A stretch of DNA of 64,000 nucleotides, taken from positions 868,001-932,000 of the forward strand of contig NC_035792.1 in the NCBI RefSeq assembly GCF_001653235.2, written 5' to 3'. This stretch comes from Pochonia chlamydosporia 170 (taxonomy: Eukaryota > Ascomycota > Sordariomycetes > Hypocreales > Clavicipitaceae). Of this stretch, positions 1 to 11,275 are shown in pieces. Every line of letters starts with the position of its first letter. Positions within the stretch are counted from its first letter, which is position 1. The position numbers and the translations under genes were made by a program. The notes beneath the pieces were generated by a model, which saw nothing but the letters and a program-made list of their open reading frames with translations, ran no database searches and was not told the origin of the DNA.

Positions 1-3000
1 CTCAGGTGCCTTGGTGAAGAGAAGCTGCTTGATCCAAGCTGCTACAGGGTGAGCTGGACGCCACATTCACATTGATGGCGATTTCGAAGTTGATGCGATC
101 AAAGCATCGCGACTCCTTGCACGAGTCCGTTGTGATGTGCACCGTACAGAGTTGGACCAGTCTTGTTGGATCAAGGAAAGAAAATATTTCGCGGCTGGCT
201 CCCATTTCCCTGTTTTCAGACGTTGCGAACTATTGGCAGTCCAGTCCTACACAACAGGCAAGCCGCCAGCCAACAACGGCCCAAGTATGCCGCCACATCT
301 TAGATTTATTCGTGCAAGACAGCAGCAAGGCGCCACAACCAACGGCGGCTGTCGATTGCGGTTTCAAAGTTTTCTGCCTCAAGCTATTGTTTGACATGGT
401 CCCTTGGCTTTATAAAGACGCCAAATACAACTACAGCCACCATTGAACTCGTTATGCAGTTCTCCGTATCATATAGCAAACCTTCGCTGCAGTTACCGCC
501 ACATATAGGCTACAGAACAACTGATATCTACAACATGTACCAGACTCTGGTCCATTTGCATCCACTGAACCAAACCAACATTGAACCAACAGACATGTGG
601 CTCACATGGCCCACCATCCATCCCATCTACAACAGTTGCTCTGGGGTAATGCGACTCATCCCTGACCCGCAAGCCACGTTCCTCAAACACAACTTCATCG
701 ACCGTGTCGAGTTGAGTACCAAGACATGAAGCTGCCTCAGACTTGCAACTTAAAACAAAATCACATTGACTCCGGCAATAGCCGGTAGGCATGGCTGTGT
801 ATTGGACTCCAACGTCGACCTACCTTTCTGGGACAAAGCAGCAGCCTCATAGGGATGGTGTCTCCACAGGATTAGCACGAATTTGCATAACCCAAGGGGT
901 CCTTGCCTCGCCTTTTGCATCAATTTTGCGGATTGTTCTGCAATAATGTCAATCATAACTGGGCCAGGGGGCGTTTCTGCCTGCTCTTGAAGAAGCCAAA
1001 GACTCACACGTACTGAAGCGAGACGAGATCCCTTCCTCATCTCGGGTTGTCATGAGATTCAGCCTACCTACCATAAGGCTGTTTCTGCTGGACAAAATCC
1101 CGGAACCTATATACCGACATCCGTCTGACCTCGTTTGGACGAAAGGGCTGGGCCTGTTGTTTCACCGCAGTCATCTCTAGATTTAAGGCTTGTGGCGAAT
1201 ATTTGATGTGAGCTGTGATCGACTCTCCATGGAGTACGGGCTGGTTCTGTCATGGTGCTTGGCACCTTGCTCATCGTTTCCATCAAAGCTTGGTATGATT
1301 ACAAGTCTGGGGACAAAATGCCCAAGTGGAATCAAAAATGGAACCGGCTGTCGTCACATCTCTCCAGTTTCGATCACGTCAAGCACCGCCCGCTCCGTCA
1401 AATCGGCATGGACGATGTGCAAGGCGCAGATGTTGCCTCTCTATCCCGGCACACTACCTTAAAAAGCGCATGAAAATGTACGAGTAATCCAAGTTATCGC
1501 CACCGGCATAAAATATGTAATATTTCATCTGCAGGAATTAGCAAAGGCGGGATGGGATCTGACACATCCCGTTCCGTTTTCCCGACAGCCGCCAACCAAC
1601 GGGTTCTGGCCCGGCCGAGGAACCGACCTCTGAACGATGTTGTTGTTTCGTTATGATTCACCAGCGCGTGGTAGGAAAAGTGAATGTCAAATTACGTACG
1701 AATGGGCGCGGGATGCTCGGGTTGCTGTGACTGTCCAGCATTCTACCCCTACCCAGCCAGGAGGACGTTTCCTGGTTTTCTGTAAGCATGAAGCTATTAC
1801 GTACTAGGTGCCTTGCCACGATGTTTAATAGGGAGCTCGCAAGGTTGGACGGTCCGGTGCGTCGCATGGAGTATGTATAACCAGTGCTTGGCACCAAGTA
1901 GCTAATTTCCTAAACAGCCCAGCCCCCTTTGCATGCCGTGTCAACACTGACTGACGGAAAGCCAACAGGTTTGACACAATGAAAGCTGAAACCGCGTCGC
2001 GAAATACGGTTGTGGCAAACCATCATGCCAGTCATTACACGACGTGCCTGCAGAAACAGTATTGTTGTTGTGATGAAGCACCAACAGGAGGAATCCGAAA
2101 TTCTTTGCCAAACCATCATCCATGCCGAGCTATCGAAATCTATTGGGGCAGAGAGTTATGCGCTATTATTCCGCTATTTTATCCGATATATCGAGATCCT
2201 ACTCACGTTCAGTTCGCCCAGGTCGAGTATCAGCGTACATATCCCGACCCTCGTTTCAATGACCAGAGCAATCGATATTGACAGATTCATGCAAACTACG
2301 TAGGCACGGAGACAGCACGAGCCGGTTTACACATCACACGCTTGGACCACGCCTCTAGTTGTTCCTCCTGCTGATAATTATTTGTCTTGTCTGGGAACTA
2401 CCCCAGCAACATATTTCTAATGCCAAGGTGGTCGTATTCTCGTGACTTGTATACGAATGGTGGCCAACCCTTCCTACTTGCTGTTGATCCAAAGAATTGA
2501 GGAATCTGGAGTACGGCTGCTGTCTTGTCGACTGCAACAAGGAGAATGAGCCAAGCCATACGTGGTCCTGTTGGCTTCTTGTGACATCCAACAAGTGCGA
2601 ATGCCTGGTGGACCTCAAAATACGAAAACTGCAGTGAGATCTTGTGATGTTTACTTGATCCGATAAGATGTATTGGTGCAATATGACCACTTACATGATT
2701 ACACGGGGTCAAGATTACAGGCTGTGTTAAACATCAGGGCTCAGGTCTCGGAAACATGTTCTGAATCATAGGCAATCAAATCGCCATGTATTTATCCACT
2801 CGTTGACACCACCTTCATACAGACAGGCTACTTTCAAAATCCTAATAATATTACAACAGAAGCGAATCTAAAGAAAGTTTCAAGCGAGTCGTTCCTGTGT
2901 CTCCTCATTTCCCGTGCCCAGATTCATCCCCGATTTCCGTTTACCTTCCTCTCCCCCTTCCCTGGTGCCATCGACCATAATCCTCTTAAGTTGACGTCAA

Positions 3001-3509
3001 CATGCCGTTTCTGATATCCATCTTTGCAAGATTCGAGATTGGAAGCGAAAACGCCGTGCCCTAGAAAGAAATAAAAAAGAATTTCAAATAAAAGAAATAA
3101 AACAAACCATATCGGTTGAAGTATAGTGTAAAAGATATGCCGAGTTTAAGGATGAAATGTGCCAAAATAGAATTTCTCCCGCTCCTTTGGTGACCACGTT
3201 GAAAAGGAAGCAAGGTGTAGTTTGAACTTTGAAGTTGTGAAAATAAATGCAAGTGCGCCCGAGTCACATCGTCGTGGGTAAACGGTGGGCGATTTATCAC
3301 CAGATCCCATCGCCTTGCCATATGCTCTCCTGCACAGTAATGAGCGCCGCGCTGTGACCTGTCTGTATGTGTCCAGCAATTAACGAGATGTGAGCAATTC
3401 AGGCACTAGCCCAACAAGAGCCAGCACTTCCCGTTGGATGGAATATTAGAAAGAATTTGCAAAGGTAGCTCTCTCAGGGAGGTGAGACCATTTGTTCGGG
3501 CTTCATGGT
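1..3509. other. Intergenic region, no supported gene
   Basis: No reading frame here shows a recognisable domain, a coherent set of splice sites or a run of protein-like composition. The open frames are short (about 60-125 codons) and overlap on both strands. A minus-strand stretch at about 2398-2712 looks mildly protein-like but has no recognisable motif. An A-rich tract lies at about 3061-3115. The right end should contain the 3' untranslated region of the kinase gene that ends at 3510. Confidence 0.5.
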
Positions 3510-5643
3510 TTATACCACTTCTCCCTCGTCCTCATCTCTGAACTTGATACCGCCCTCAACTTGGATAGCATCACGGACCCAGGGTTGATTCGCAACAAGG
3601 TCCATAGTCCAACGACTTCGAGCCCGTTTCAGTAAGCCTTCTGTAATTTCCATGGCGCCGAGAAGGCCCTTCTCTTCGAACATGGCGTGATTAGCCTCAT
3701 GGTCACCATCATCCCCGGCATACTCGACCCATCGCCATTCCACTCTTGCAATGCGATGACTAGTCCTACTACGCATCCGATGTGCATCACTCATGCCGGG
3801 ATGTGGATCAAATGGGAGACGAGATTCCAGAAGGGCGTACAGAAGAACGCCAAGTGACCATGCATCAGTGGCTCGGCCATCGTACGGTTGGCCCATGATC
3901 ACTTCAGGGGCGGCATAGTCGTCAGAGCCGCAGCGTGTTTCCAGCTTCTCATCATCAGCAATACGACGAGATAAGCCAAGATCGGCCAGTGTAATAAGAG
4001 ATGTGGGAAATTTTGCCCAGTCCACAGAAGAATCAGCTAACTCCGTCGGGGTCAAATTGACCAAGACGTCTGTGTTCAGTCACATATTAGCATGGAACTC
4101 CTGGATTATAACGGCCTGAGGGGTATTTCAAGGGAAACTCACTCTCCAGTTTGATGTCTCGATGAACAATCCGCCGCTCGTGAAGATATTTCACTGCCCC
4201 CACGAGCTCGGAAAACACTCTGCGTAACAGAGCTGGCGTGAAAAGCTTTCTGTGTATGGTCGCCATATCAAACAAATCTCCTCCAGGGCAATAGCTGAGG
4301 ACAAGAATAGCCCTTGTGGGTTCAATGCTCCATGCCTTAAGGTTAACCAGAGACGGATGATGTATGCATTGCATTATCTCCAGTTCTCGCTTTAGGCTCA
4401 TCTCAATGCGCTCTTCACTGGCGCCACCACGAGGGCCGTGTTCGCAGACTTTGATAGCGACAAGCTTCTTCCGTTGCCCCTTATCCGTTACCAGAGGAGA
4501 AGTAGCCTCAATAGGCTGATCTTGAGAATAATCTAATGACCTGATTTGGCTACTTGCCAACATGACACGGCTAAAGGTTCCTTGTCCAAGGAAGCCAATA
4601 GACCTCCAGCGACGGCGCTTCTGGTCATGCCTGCCAAGAGCCTCGAACCATTCGTCCTCACCATCCTTGGATCTTCTGCCATCAACAGACTCTTTTGAAG
4701 ATTCACTAGGAGGCGGGGTGGGTGGTTGGCCACCTACGGAGGTGATCCCTCGTGATTCGGCAAAGTTGAGTTCTCTCCTCATGTGTGAGTCGTGGCTATT
4801 TGGTGTGACATTACGATTCATATGGGACCCTGACACGATTACGGGGCGTCGGTGTGACGGTGAGGGCTCCGGGACATACTCGCTGACGCTGCGATTTCTG
4901 GTATGGCGAACAACTCGATTTTGGTCATGCTCCCCAGAGGACGCTGATGGCGGAGGGTTATCCAGTGCATCCAACGTACCGTACTGTTTTCTTCTGGTTG
5001 GGCTTCCATGAGAAGGCTGATCATTGGTTGGATCCATCCCAGTCTCGGGTGTGTCATCAACATTTTGGAATCTGCTTCTCGGCTGCGGAGGAGACGCAGA
5101 GCCGGCGGTCAACTTTCTCCATGGACCAGGTGAATCGCTGGAGAGTAACGGGCTGGGTAGTGGTGTCATATCTCCCATAGCCGTGATCACTGGGCTTGGG
5201 ATGCTTCCGCTGGATCCTCCCAAGGAGCCGGAATAGTTGGCAAATGCCGCCTTGACGCTTGGAGTTCGAGAAATAGGGTGAAGGTTATTAGCAGAAGTCT
5301 TATGATTCAATCCTCGTGGTGGCGATAGGCCAATATTGGCAGCGTGCGGTTCCCGACCTCTTTCAGTACTTATAGGGATTGGGGTAGAAACGTCCGTTGA
5401 GATACGCAGAGGTGAGGCGAGTTCTTGTCTTTCGTCAGTCTGCTGGTGGAAGGTCAAATGTGAGGTAGGTGGAGATGGCGCAATTGTATTGGATTGGAAC
5501 TCGACAGAAGGCCTGATCGACTGGGAAGATGGGTCATTAGAGGATTTTGAGTCCTGAATTCGGTAGGAGCCATTGTTATTGTCGTCGTTGGATGCTTCGC
5601 AGGGTAAAGATGCAGTGACATGAGGTACACCGGAGCTACTCAT
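3510..5643 (-). CDS. Serine/threonine protein kinase with long disordered N-terminus
   Basis: Two exons, 5643-4143 and 4069-3510, encode 686 aa. The intron (4070-4142, GTGAGT...CACAG) falls in the catalytic loop; removing it restores an uninterrupted HRDIKLEN motif, which fixes the splice. Residues 1-345 are low-complexity, rich in Ser, Pro and Asn, with several SP/TP sites. The kinase domain follows: glycine loop GQGTFSRV (353-360), ATP-binding lysine in AIK (398), catalytic HRD (494-496) and Asn501, a DLG triad in place of DFG (530-532), and the APE motif (554-556). All residues needed for phosphotransfer are present, so it should be active. Architecture resembles the fungal kinases with an N-terminal regulatory extension and C-terminal catalytic domain, but I cannot name the subfamily or the substrates. 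The first ATG of the open frame is used as start. Confidence 0.9.
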
Positions 5644-7000
5644 GGCTATCGGCCGAAATTATGTCTCGATTGTGTGGGCGTCGAATTGTACCACGCAGCT
5701 GTAGCTTGTGTCAACTACGGTCCCTTGAAATAACACAGAAGGCGAGCACCCCAAGAATCGTGTATCCATACCCCAACAATTGGTTCACGTGGAAATTCCA
5801 AGCATACAGGAAGTTGCACGGCAGGTAGTTCGTGATCGAGAGTCGTGAAAGTACAGATGAGAGGAAGGAACCAATTGAGGAATTGCGGTGGCGGCGTCAC
5901 GGGTCTGCGGATTGAAGGGAGGGCGAGGGACAGGATGGTAGGCTCAGCAGGAACGGAGCAAAATTGGCGCCTCTTCTATAACGCGAACATGAGAGCGGTA
6001 TTGTGCCGTGATGGTGTCGGCGACTGATTGTGGTGCTGAAGGTGGACGGCGCGAGAGGCGACGGCCCGTCGGGTTGAGTTGGTAAGACTGAGTCTGGAGA
6101 GATGAGGTGGGAAGCGAGAGGTGAGGTTGTCGATGGACTGGTCACAGGCAAGAGCACAGGGCGCGGCTGGTGGTTTCCCATTTGGCATCGGCAACAGCTA
6201 CCAGGGAGTGGGGCAGAGACAATACAGCACGTCTCCAGGTGGCAGGAGCGATGCACGTGTGGGGCATTGGTGGTCAACAGCCGACCAGACATCTCGAATG
6301 CTGGCCACTTGGTCCAGCAGATAGTGCCCAATAGACTTTCAATCTTCATGTCGCCACGACGAAGCTTTGGCAGGAGAGTTTGAAACTTGACCCAAATGCA
6401 TCATCCGCATGCTGACGTGACTTTTTCTTGGCTTGGAGAATTAAAATGCTTTTAACAAAAAATACGCAGAGTTTTGGACGTCATGCGCAGTCGGATGCTC
6501 TCTCTCAATCTCTTTCAAATTTACCGGATTTCCTCATTTGATCATTTGAAGGCCTGGGCCAGCACCTGCAACGTTCATACTGGCCCACAACAATCCAGGC
6601 GCCCCATACCAGCCAAACTCGACGCAATTCCATCCAGACGCGAAAGGAATAAATAATTCACAAATGAAAGCCAGACGACAACAATACCGCCCCAGAAAAG
6701 GACAATAACCATCATTACTGCCTGTCGCACGCCATTTCCCCCTGATGACTCTCATTAATTTGACACCAGGGCACATGATCAACTCGTGCCTGTTTATCCG
6801 TGGCTTGTGCTTTTTTTTTTTTGTGTTTTCCCTTTTTACTCGTCAATCCCCACACGGTGAGTGACACTTGCATGCAGATGTTACGTTTCCACGGGTCTCA
6901 TGTTGCACGACGCATCTGCAGCAGATGGTATTACCCGAGAGAGATGAGGGGAGAACAGGCGACGAGTTCCAAAACCAGAAGAGGCCACATACGAGCTCAG
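5644..7000. other. Intergenic region upstream of the kinase gene
   Basis: This stretch must contain the promoter and 5' leader of the minus-strand kinase gene that starts at 5643. Open frames of up to 150 codons occur on both strands at 5.8-6.4 kb, but they overlap, have skewed Pro/Ser/Arg composition and show no domain. I see no second gene. Confidence 0.4.
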
Positions 7001-7046
7001 CTATTCAAAAATAGAACACGACGCTATTCAAAAATAGAACACGACG
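7001..7046. repeat. Two-copy 23-bp tandem direct repeat
   Basis: The unit ctattcaaaaatagaacacg plus acg occurs twice, back to back and without mismatch, at 7001-7023 and 7024-7046. Each unit contains a small inverted pair (CTATT...AATAG). No coding region overlaps it. It could be a replication-slippage duplication or a binding-site pair; the sequence does not decide. Confidence 0.9.
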
Positions 7047-7159
7047 CTAGAACAAACAAAAACAGTGTGGTTTGGGCCAATTGCCACATCCAATCTATTG
7101 AATGCCTTCCAAGTTGCGACATGGCCAAAGCAACGAACCATGGCTAATTGCTACGATTC

Positions 7160-7347
7160 CAGCTTGTAGGCTGAACCTTGGGCCTTATAAGCTACCCTAT
7201 AGCTACATAAGATATAGGCAGTAATTCTAAGTTTATAACTACTTGAAGTAATTATATTAATCTCTAGTTATAATTTATAACCTATTGTTATAGTAAACCC
7301 GAATAGGCTGCTTCCGCCTTCTCCAGAGGCGGCACTGCAGTCGGGTT
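7160..7347. repeat. AT-rich island ending in a GC-rich imperfect hairpin
   Basis: About 130 bases (7170-7295) are strongly AT-rich with local palindromes such as TATAGCTA. They pass abruptly into an imperfect hairpin at 7296-7347. Its stem blocks are AACCCGA/TCGGGTT (7296-7302 with 7341-7347), CTGC/GCAG (7308-7311 with 7337-7340) and CCGCC/GGCGG (7314-7318 with 7328-7332), around a 9-base loop. It could be an end of a degenerate mobile element, a structured RNA or an intergenic terminator-like fold. No flanking target duplication was found. Confidence 0.55.
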
Positions 7348-7714
7348 AAGGGTCGTCGCTGCCACCACCTCGGACTTTTGACCCTCTTCTGTGCATCTCT
7401 GTCATTGCCACCAGTACAATACACTGACCATCCCCTCTCCCAGCTGGATTCCTCCCGAACTAACCTTTGAACGCCAATGAGCCATCGAGGTCGAGTATAC
7501 TGATTCTGAGAAGGAGCACATTCAAGATTGTCTGGTTGGCTGCACGATTATCGTCAAGTACGACGATGGGCTGACGCATAGCCGCCAGGGCACCCCACGG
7601 CGTGTGCAACAACAGGCCGTCCCTCCTTGATATTCTCTGCGATCATGGAACCTCTATCCCCTTTTCATCCTCTTCATCTCAAGCATTAAAGCTCGGGTCC
7701 CCGTCAAGACGGCC

Positions 7715-8806
7715 ATGCAGCCCACGCTTGAACGGCGCGGCTATCGCATCTGTGGCTACCACCAGAGCCACGAACGGGATCATGGTAAATGGTTCACTCT
7801 ACAAATCCGCCTCAACGGCAAATCCTTTTCTGTCCGCGTATCGCTATCCAAATTCTACAACTCACCAAGAAAAACGGCAGAGTTCAACGCATATTTTCAT
7901 GTTCTGGAGGGCGGCACGGAAATTTTGGAAGATGCGGACGAAGAAGGGTTTGCCATGGGATCTGCTGATGCAACAGACAAGCCAGAAAATTGCGTCGAGG
8001 ACTGCTTCAACTGGGCAGTCAGTCCATTTCTTCCGGTTTTCAGAAGACTTGCACCGCAACCTTTAGACAAATCGAAAATAACACTTCAGGATCTAGTCGC
8101 TTCAGAGTCATTTGAGTGCGAACTCGGCGCTATAAACGACGTCCTCGCACCATGGGGAATTGCATCGGCGGACGCCATGGGCTCTCGCAGCGTCCCACCT
8201 TTCAAAGATGCATCTACTCCATGGACTACGGTGTTTCCGTCATTCTCGCCATCTCAGGTTGAGATAATCAGTGACGATCTCGAGTACATTCTAGATGAAG
8301 AACCGACACAAGTCCGCGCAGATGGTATAGACCTCTTTTACAAATCTCTAGATCTGGCCGGCGAAGTGATGGGGAGAAGCGAGATCGAAAAATACGAACA
8401 AATTGAACGGGCCAATTTTGAGGCCAAGGTGCGAACGTCTCGCCTTTTTGGCATTGTGCAGGACAACAACACGCAGTTAGTAGGTCTGCTCCTCCACCCT
8501 ATAGAGGAAGAGAATATACTAGCAGATGTCCTGGACTCAGCGACGCCAGCCATGAAGAGGGAACTTTGGGCAAAACAGATCCAAGATACTTTGGCAGCGT
8601 TACATGGAGCCGGGATTGTTTGGGGGGATGTGAAGCCTGGAAATATTATTATAGATGTACATGGAGATGCATGGATCATCGACTTCGGTGGTGGACATAC
8701 ACAAGGATGGGTTGACGAGGACAAAGCTGGGACCAAAGAAGGGGACTTGCAAGGCCTGAAAAGGGTGCTTGAGTTTATATCTAGTGGGGATGACGAGCAT
8801 GAGTGA
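7715..8806 (+). CDS. Fungal-type protein kinase-like domain protein
   Basis: A single open frame of 363 aa from the first ATG. The C-terminal third carries kinase catalytic-loop and metal-binding motifs: HGAGIVWGDVKPGNIIID at about residues 296-313, where WGD replaces HRD while the Lys and Asn are kept, followed by WIIDFGGG. A canonical N-lobe (glycine loop, AxK lysine) is not obvious, which is common in the fungal-type kinase-like group, so activity is uncertain. The start is doubtful. An ATG at 7645 in another frame opens 14 protein-like codons that stop at 7689, and a stretch at about 7485-7629 reads acidic, protein-like sequence without an ATG. A frameshift, an unseen intron or erosion of a longer protein could explain both. 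It lies next to an AT-rich island. Confidence 0.7.
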   Translation: MQPTLERRGYRICGYHQSHERDHGKWFTLQIRLNGKSFSVRVSLSKFYNSPRKTAEFNAYFHVLEGGTEILEDADEEGFAMGSADATDKPENCVEDCFNWAVSPFLPVFRRLAPQPLDKSKITLQDLVASESFECELGAINDVLAPWGIASADAMGSRSVPPFKDASTPWTTVFPSFSPSQVEIISDDLEYILDEEPTQVRADGIDLFYKSLDLAGEVMGRSEIEKYEQIERANFEAKVRTSRLFGIVQDNNTQLVGLLLHPIEEENILADVLDSATPAMKRELWAKQIQDTLAALHGAGIVWGDVKPGNIIIDVHGDAWIIDFGGGHTQGWVDEDKAGTKEGDLQGLKRVLEFISSGDDEHE

Positions 8807-11150
8807 TGATAACAATAGATCTAAGAAGAATCGCAGCGCCGGGCATTGTAACGAGGTCATATTCTGAAGTCATCCTCGAGGAATGTTGCTGTTCGCTTTT
8901 GCTATCACGGGCCAGACATAGCCACGTTTCTTGTTGGAGAGGCTGCAGTGCTACGGAATCACTTCAATGCTAGTTTACTAGCACCATTGAGGGAGCGTAT
9001 GTAGCCGCTTGTACCGTCTGGTCCATGGAATTAGAAGGGGCTTCAATGTTGGTCTCTCTCGACGTAGTACTGCAGGTCTGCTCGCCCGCGGCCAAGACTG
9101 AAACGCTAATAAAATGACCAGGCGCGTTAGACCAATGCCACACGGCTCAAATGTCCGTGGTATATTCAGCCTGGCATATATGAAAGGTCCAGGGGTTACC
9201 AATATATTCAATGGAGATGATAGTCATACAGTTAGTTCTATTATCGAAGATCCTCTTTGTCATATCCATCATACAAGAAACAAAACAAAAAGGGAGTTAT
9301 CGGAGGTACTGATGCGCGCACCAGAGGCTTTCACGATATGGGATATATGAAGATCCTCCTACTTATGTAGGCAGGACGTCACGACGCGGCAACAACTCAG
9401 TTCACTTCAAAAACCGAGGGTCATGTCAAGTGTCTAAATTATGCATTTTGTATAAATAGCTTAGCGACCTTGTATAAAACTTACTTTGACTTGATGTCAT
9501 TTGACAGCTTTCACTCGGGAAGGGGGCACTGGCAGTTGGCAAGCCAAACCCACCCAGTGCCAGACTTGAGCGCACCAAATCCAGTCACGTACACGTTTGC
9601 TTCATCTACATCCTCCTATGTATCTCCGGCTTGGATCGACGTGGAGTCGGGGCTTTGCACCCTCATGGTCTGAATTGTTACAGATTCCTCTTTTCAAAAA
9701 GTATTTGGCCTTTCATCACGTTGAAACTGGTCGCATTCTATTTTGCTGTTGGAGTCGAGGTGCTGTATTCCGAAAGTTCGAAGGGAGAGTAGAGTCACTT
9801 GATGGTCTCCTCCCAACACTTTTGCACAATGCCGCATCAATACTGCTATCATGAGAACAACCTCAGTGCCTATTCTTTGTCATGAGCAGAGGAATAACAA
9901 AGACCGATCTTCGATACCCCCGCCTGCAACGACTCCGAACACCCAATCGGTTACGGCATCTGACGCGGGATGCACATGAAGACACGCCATGCCTTTACCA
10001 TGAGTTTATCTTTATCCCGCAGACGCACTCTCCACACTCACTCCAAACTAGGGTCGTTGGCAAAGTTTTGAACAATAACAATGGTGTTCATAGTGATCTT
10101 CCCCTGAACTTGACTCCGGTTGCAGTGGCCAACGACGAGGAAACAAAGTTCTGTGGGAACTGTGCCTTTGAACCGACGGTTTCGTTCGATCCCAGTCAAT
10201 TTCCAGAGAAATTAGAGCCCTCCTCAATGATTATTAATTCGCCTCGGATGCCACAATCCAGAGACGGTTCAACAAAGCAACAGTTCAGATGTCCAAAATG
10301 CTATAGAAGACGAAACTTCCGCACGAAACAAAGCCGAATCGGCAGAACTGTTTGATCTCGGTGGCGGGCACCTTGCTGATTGAGGTGATGTAGAAATGGT
10401 TCTCCTACATTTCGTGGGAGTGATGCTCTGTGCGATGTATTGGCGACGTTGCTGTCAATGCCAAGCCTCGAGCCGCCATTGGCCAATTGCGAATTGTGTG
10501 ATATCAAATTATTCACTCATCGGCATCACTACGGATGCGACAGCACTGACATATTCTCCTGCCCTCAACGTCGGCAACATATACATTCACGTGGCTGATT
10601 TGAGGAACAAGACAGCTGAAGCGTCAGAGCGTTGGAGATTGTTTGCCCGAAGGCCCGTCCTCCCTGGAGACAATTTTTTTTTTGTCTCCGTCTGGTTTAT
10701 GGCCAAAAGACCTCTCTTTGATCTTAGACACGAAGTGATGCAAAGCGCCAAGGGTTTAGGGGGCGAAAATTCCAGGCTAATGGCAGTTTAGGAATATCAC
10801 TGGTGAGCATTGAGTCGTGCCTGCAACGGCGAATCCTTGGCTCAATTGCAAGCTAACTGATCACATCTCACATTTCAAGCGCTTCTAGAATCCAATTCAT
10901 GGACGCCCTGTTGCTTCTGAATGTGCTCCGACCAGAATTCGAAGATGCTTGAGTCGTGCTTCTTGTTCCAATGAACATCACAGAAACGTCTCCCAGTTGA
11001 GGTATTACCAAATCAAGCGGGCGACTCCGACGGTGGCTTGCATGGGTTGAACCTGTCAAGTGACAAAGGTATGCCAACCCCGTTTCGAGTCATGGTGACC
11101 CTGGACGCAAGCCCATCTTTTAGACTTCTTCTGAGAGGAGAAAGGAGACA
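8807..11150. other. Intergenic region, no supported gene
   Basis: No frame is convincing. The longest plus-strand frame, at 9882-10355 (157 codons), contains two CxxC pairs, but it lacks a recognisable domain and its neighbouring frames break repeatedly, so I do not annotate it. The stretch may include the 3' end of the kinase-like gene and eroded coding sequence. Confidence 0.4.
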
Positions 11151-11161
11151 TATCGCAGTTT

Positions 11162-11275
11162 CAGAACTGTCATGAGTGTGTGCGGGAGGGACAATGGGAC
11201 AAGCCTTGCAGGGAATGCAGCACCTCGGTCAAGAAGCATCCAGCTTTGAAAGCCAGTCGCTGTGGCATATGGTGA
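11162..11275 (+). pseudogene. Possible relic of a cysteine-rich (C6-like) protein
   Basis: In one plus-strand frame a stretch of about 38 codons ending at a stop has cysteines spaced CxxC, eleven residues, CxxC, then a further Cys, with the tryptophan-containing segment WDKPCREC between the two pairs. That spacing resembles some cysteine-rich, C6-type fungal proteins. Downstream frames to about 12.3 kb break repeatedly and no start codon or donor site could be linked. This is pattern recognition only; a chance open frame is a real alternative. Confidence 0.2.

Noticed and set aside
2398..2712. 104-codon minus frame
   Set aside because: Mildly protein-like but no motif, no clear start context, and overlapped by another frame of the same length.
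9882..10355. 157-codon frame with two CxxC pairs
   Set aside because: The pairs are far apart in basic, Ser/Pro-rich sequence and the start region is shared with broken frames; not enough for a zinc protein call.
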